DNA of 64,000 nt, taken from Sphingomonas populi (GTDB lineage Bacteria > Pseudomonadota > Alphaproteobacteria > Sphingomonadales > Sphingomonadaceae). The DNA lies in contig NZ_SGIS01000008.1 of the NCBI RefSeq assembly GCF_004208535.1, positions 98,330-162,329 on the forward strand. Direction: 5' to 3'. Positions 62,375 to 64,000 of this stretch are shown piece after piece; the stretch's first letter is position 1, and each line of letters begins with the position of its first letter. Below the pieces are notes generated by a model that saw only the letters and a program-made list of their open reading frames with translations, was not told the DNA's origin and searched no databases. The position numbers and the translations under genes are program-made.

Positions 62375-63490
62375 ATGATGGTCGTGCCATTCGAAATACC
62401 GTTCGACCGGAAGATGGTGACAGATCTACACCGACGTCTCGCCGAAGTGCGGTGGAACGACGCCGTGACGACAGACTGGAGCCAGGGCACAGAGAGCGGC
62501 TTTCTTGCCGCGCTCGTCGCTCACTGGCGCGATCGCTACGACTGGCGTGAACGCCTCGCTGCCCTCAACCGGCTGCCACACTTCCGCGCGACGATCGACG
62601 GCTATGGCGTGCACTTCCTTCATTTCCGAGGCGGGGGTCGAACGCCCCAGCCTTTGCTCCTGATGAACGGCTGGCCATCGAGCTTCCTCGAATACCGGCA
62701 TCTCGTACCGCTTCTCGTGACCGGCGATCCATCCTTTGACGTCGTGATTCCATCCCTTCCCGGCTTTGGTTTTTCGGACAAGCCCAGCCGCCCGTATCAA
62801 GTCGAGCCGGCTGATCTTTATCCCAAGCTGATGGCCGCGCTCGGCTACGAGCGCTTCATGGTGGCTGGCACCGATATCGGGTCCGGGGTGGCCACACGGA
62901 TCGCGCTTCAGCATCCGGACCGTGTTCATGCCCTGCATGTCTCAGCGGTTGCGCCAAAGCCCGATCGCCCGGGCGACCCACCTCCGAGCGAGGCAGAAGC
63001 CGCCTACGCGCGACGCGCCGCAATTTGGAGCAGGGATGAGGGCGGGTATCAAGCGCTCCAGAATTCCAAGCCGCAGACGCTCGCCTTCGGCCTCGCGGAC
63101 TCTCCCGTTGGTCTGGCGAGCTGGATAATAGAGAAATTCCATGGGTGGACGGATTGTGATGGCGATCTGATCTCTGTTTGGCCCTTCGAGACACTGATCG
63201 ATAATTTGATGGTCTATTGGACGACCAATACTATTGGCTCGTCGGTAAGGTACTATCACGAGGGCACCCGGATCCGTCCTCCGCTCGCGGCCGATGCCTA
63301 TGTTCACGCGCCGACCGCCGTGGCGATGTGGCCGCACGACTTGGCGCTTGCCCCACGCGAGCTCGCCGAGCGTCTCTATAACGTCCGCCGCTACACCCTG
63401 ATGCCCAAGGGAGGGCACTTTCCGGCCTGGGAAGCTCCGGATCTATACGCCGAGGATCTCCGCCGTCACGCTGATGACAGCATCGCGTGA
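62375..63490 (+). CDS. epoxide hydrolase (EHN domain, alpha/beta hydrolase)
   Basis: A 371-residue enzyme; GGGAGAG precedes the ATG at 62375 (another adjacent at 62378). EHN-type N-terminus FEIPFDRKMVTDLHRRLAEV with W-NDAVTTDWSQG; HGxP-like LLMNGWPSSFLEY (oxyanion hole), nucleophile Asp in VAGTDIGSGVATRIAL and catalytic His in MPKGGHFPAWEAP. The acidic partner lies in the cap/late segment. It opens epoxides to diols; the same fold serves juvenile-hormone and microsomal-type enzymes. No signal peptide. Last complete gene before the insertion element. Confidence 0.92.
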   Translation: MMVVPFEIPFDRKMVTDLHRRLAEVRWNDAVTTDWSQGTESGFLAALVAHWRDRYDWRERLAALNRLPHFRATIDGYGVHFLHFRGGGRTPQPLLLMNGWPSSFLEYRHLVPLLVTGDPSFDVVIPSLPGFGFSDKPSRPYQVEPADLYPKLMAALGYERFMVAGTDIGSGVATRIALQHPDRVHALHVSAVAPKPDRPGDPPPSEAEAAYARRAAIWSRDEGGYQALQNSKPQTLAFGLADSPVGLASWIIEKFHGWTDCDGDLISVWPFETLIDNLMVYWTTNTIGSSVRYYHEGTRIRPPLAADAYVHAPTAVAMWPHDLALAPRELAERLYNVRRYTLMPKGGHFPAWEAPDLYAEDLRRHADDSIA

Positions 63491-63589
63491 CCGATGGACA
63501 CGATCGCCTGTCACATCCGGTGAGAGCCGGCTCCCTCCGCTCGGGTAACCTAAACAGCGCTGGCAGTCGTTGAGCTGCTGCCGGTCCCA

Positions 63590-64000
63590 TGGACACCAAG
63601 TTAGGCTACATGCGCTTGCCGCTCGAAGTCCATGGGGCTGAGATAGCCCAGCGTCGAGTGCCGGCGCGTCGGGTTGTAGAAGCGCTCGATATAATCGAAC
63701 ACGTCCGCCTTCGCGTGATTGCGCGTTCGATATGTCTTCCGGCCGATCCGTTCGGTCTTCATCGACGAGAAGAAGCTCTCCATTGCCGCGTTGTCCCAGA
63801 CGTTGCCCGACCGGCTCATCGAGCAGGTGACGCCATTGTCGGCCATCAACCGCTGGAACTGCTCGCTCGTGTATTGGCTGCCCTGGTCCGAGTGATGCAG
63901 CAGAGCGTCGGGCTTTCCGCGTCGCCAGATCGCCATCATTAGCGCATCGGTCACGAGCTGAGCGGTCATGGTGTCGCTCATCGACCATCCGACCACGCGG
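63590..64000 (-). mobile_element. IS3-family insertion sequence, right-hand part outside the window
   Basis: The transposase stop lies about 12 bases from TGGACACCAAGTTAGGC (63590-63606), which may be the terminal inverted repeat. The other end, target duplication and OrfA are beyond 64000, so the boundary is a guess. Between the epoxide hydrolase and this end (63491-63589) I see nothing else. Confidence 0.7.
63601..64000 (-). CDS. IS3-family transposase (OrfB, C-terminal part), cut by the window edge
   Basis: The visible 132 residues are the end of an rve integrase core: VVGWSMSDTMTAQLVTDALM, the second catalytic Asp in LLHHSDQGSQYTSEQFQRLM, and the catalytic Glu in NAAMESFFSSMKTERI, then FYNPTRRHSTLGYLSPMDFE, the standard IS3 tail. 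The frame runs off the right edge, so the first Asp and OrfA are outside. TAA at 63601-63603 ends the gene near the element's presumed end. Copy number and intactness cannot be judged here. Confidence 0.95.
   Translation of the reverse strand, partial: RVVGWSMSDTMTAQLVTDALMMAIWRRGKPDALLHHSDQGSQYTSEQFQRLMADNGVTCSMSRSGNVWDNAAMESFFSSMKTERIGRKTYRTRNHAKADVFDYIERFYNPTRRHSTLGYLSPMDFERQAHVA

Overview
The window is high-GC DNA from an alphaproteobacterium, most probably a sphingomonad (Sphingomonas or close relative). The pointers are: a CcrM-type GANTC methyltransferase with GANTC sites upstream; a split pntA (pntA1/pntA2) preceded by an aa3-type oxidase subunit IV microgene; an ECF sigma factor paired with an NrsF (DUF1109) anti-sigma; a heme-PAS FixL/FixJ pair; DUF1176 and DUF808 proteins; and sphingomonad-style intergenic palindromes. 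There are no rRNA or tRNA genes and no CRISPR array.

Layout. 0-4.8 kb: the end of an unrecognised gene, a small lipoprotein, two convergent exported alpha/beta hydrolases and a DUF1176 protein. 4.8-9.8 kb: a complete EmrAB/TolC-type efflux operon (tetR-emrA-emrB-nodT, minus strand) with a shared 10-bp operator core before tetR and before emrA. 9.8-12.5 kb: glutathione-dependent formaldehyde detoxification (adhC-VOC-fghA). 12.5-16.3 kb: GH20 hexosaminidase with an overlapping pentapeptide-repeat gene, a GntR regulator and a nitroreductase. 16.4-24.1 kb: core metabolism (POT transporter, glmM, DUF1272, a thiD-VOC fusion carrying an in-frame REP element, rnhB, ccrM, folP). 24.2-34.5 kb: a lipoprotein, a GNAT, an NtrC-type regulator, coxIV-pntA1-pntA2-pntB, a winged-helix protein, a phosphoesterase and a Na+/H+ antiporter.

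34.6-42.7 kb is a redox/low-oxygen island: DUF808, a broken universal stress protein (USP), three flavodoxin-fold quinone reductases, an internally deleted Pat-like acetyltransferase, FixL with the heme-binding His conserved, FixJ, a lone receiver and an intact USP. Three copies of CGTA-RY-NN-CCCG lie in the non-coding gaps here and could be the response-regulator box that ties the island together.

42.7-54 kb is a second regulatory zone. It holds a Cys-rich MarR, a PRX-like protein, a YeeE-type transporter, two LysR regulators, and an ECF sigma/NrsF pair followed by a cytochrome P460 lipoprotein, a SnoaL-like protein, RidA and msrB-msrA. Two exact GTAACC-N16-CGAA motifs precede nrsF and the P460 gene. 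A duplicated palindrome at 53.5 kb resembles the sequence in front of marR. 54-64 kb is accessory metabolism: AraC with an MDR oxidoreductase and a small monooxygenase-like protein, a cupin, a VOC protein, an MBL hydrolase, a second PRX-like protein, a GH130, an alpha/beta hydrolase-OsmC fusion and an epoxide hydrolase, ending in an IS3-family transposase cut by the window edge.

All calls come from reading sequence and translations. No database search was run.
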